Positions 63,696 through 64,000 of a stretch of 64,000 bases of DNA are shown here, one piece after another. Position 1 is the stretch's first letter. Every line of letters begins with the position of its first letter. The position numbers and the translations under genes were made by a program. Under the pieces are notes generated by a model that was given only the letters and a program-made list of their open reading frames with translations, did not search any database and was not told the DNA's origin. Location of the stretch: NCBI RefSeq assembly GCF_036242395.1, contig NZ_CP108458.1, forward strand, positions 62,001-126,000, written 5' to 3'. The DNA is from Kitasatospora sp. NBC_01266. Lineage in GTDB: Bacteria > Actinomycetota > Actinomycetes > Streptomycetales > Streptomycetaceae.

Positions 63696-64000
63696 GTGGC
63701 CGCTCTGATCGCCGTGAACGTCGGCATGCCCAAGGACGTCGCCTGGCACGGGAAGACCGTCCGCACCGGCGTCTGGAAGCAGTCCGTCGCCGGGCCCGTG
63801 ATGGCGCGCCGGCTCAATCTGGACGGCGACGGGCAGGGTGACCTCGCCGGGCACGGCGGCGAGCAGCGTGCCGTGCTGGTCTACCAGTTGCACTCCTACC
63901 GCCACTGGCAGGAGTTCCTGAAGCGGGACGACTTCAGCTACGGCCAGTTCGGCGAGAACCTCACCGTGGACGGGCTCGCCGACGACGAGGTGTGCATCGG
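63696..64000 (+). CDS. MOSC-domain protein (5' part)
   Basis: The gene runs off the right edge. GTG 63696 follows GGAGGGAGG. The first ~100 residues (VNVGMPKDVAWHGKTVRTGVWKQSVAGPVMARRLNLDGDGQGDLAGHGGEQRAVLVYQ) match the start of YiiM-type MOSC proteins that transfer molybdenum-cofactor sulphur or detoxify hydroxylated purines. The catalytic Cys region lies beyond the window, and a fused reductase is possible. Confidence 0.85.
   Translation, partial: MAALIAVNVGMPKDVAWHGKTVRTGVWKQSVAGPVMARRLNLDGDGQGDLAGHGGEQRAVLVYQLHSYRHWQEFLKRDDFSYGQFGENLTVDGLADDEVCI

Overview
The window is very GC-rich, has GTG starts, LacI/CebR-type sugar regulators, secreted modular glycosidases and an IS701-family element. 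This points to a filamentous actinomycete, most likely Streptomycetaceae (Streptomyces or Kitasatospora). I had no database, so the genus is an inference. The left third is a plant-polysaccharide utilisation region and the rest is a mosaic of accessory genes with several decayed genes.

1-11.5 kb: L-arabinose. The end of a secreted GH54 arabinofuranosidase with a ricin-type lectin domain is followed by araB-araD-araA (minus strand) and a divergent sugar ABC importer (binding protein, double ATPase, permease). Two LacI-type operators lie between them, and a LacI regulator sits downstream. A second, divergent LacI regulator has no obvious target. 11.5-21.9 kb: cellulose. GH6 cellobiohydrolase, GH5 endoglucanase, cebR, cebEFG and bglC (GH1) form a complete cellulose-to-glucose route: secreted enzymes cut cellulose, CebEFG imports cellobiose and BglC hydrolyses it. 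Five CebR-like boxes mark the regulon, and two of them overlap ribosome binding sites.

22-35 kb: accessory region. It holds a broken lectin joined to a TetR remnant, an RNA 2',3'-cyclic phosphodiesterase, and a secreted protein of unknown role. It also holds a one-polypeptide fusion of a squalene/phytoene-synthase-like domain with a cis-prenyltransferase beside a terpene-type P450, a DUF4157 zinc-protease-like protein of the kind found as contractile-injection cargo, and a cyclodipeptide synthase. The fusion enzyme is the most promising candidate for an undescribed pathway.

35-64 kb: mostly stand-alone genes. They include MarR/PEBP, BrkB, a secreted tripeptidyl peptidase-type hydrolase, tRNA-Ile(GAT), a bleomycin-hydrolase-type peptidase, a large secreted metzincin with a His-rich tail, peptidase E, kinases of the APH fold, a GH27 alpha-galactosidase, a GlxA regulator, acetyltransferases, a HEAT-repeat protein and esterase/PadR. 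Gene debris clusters at 51.7-53.7 kb (isochorismatase with an internal deletion, DUF6461 and dihydrofolate-reductase fragments). An IS701-family element with CTAG target duplications sits exactly at the padR stop codon. The window ends inside a MOSC-domain gene.
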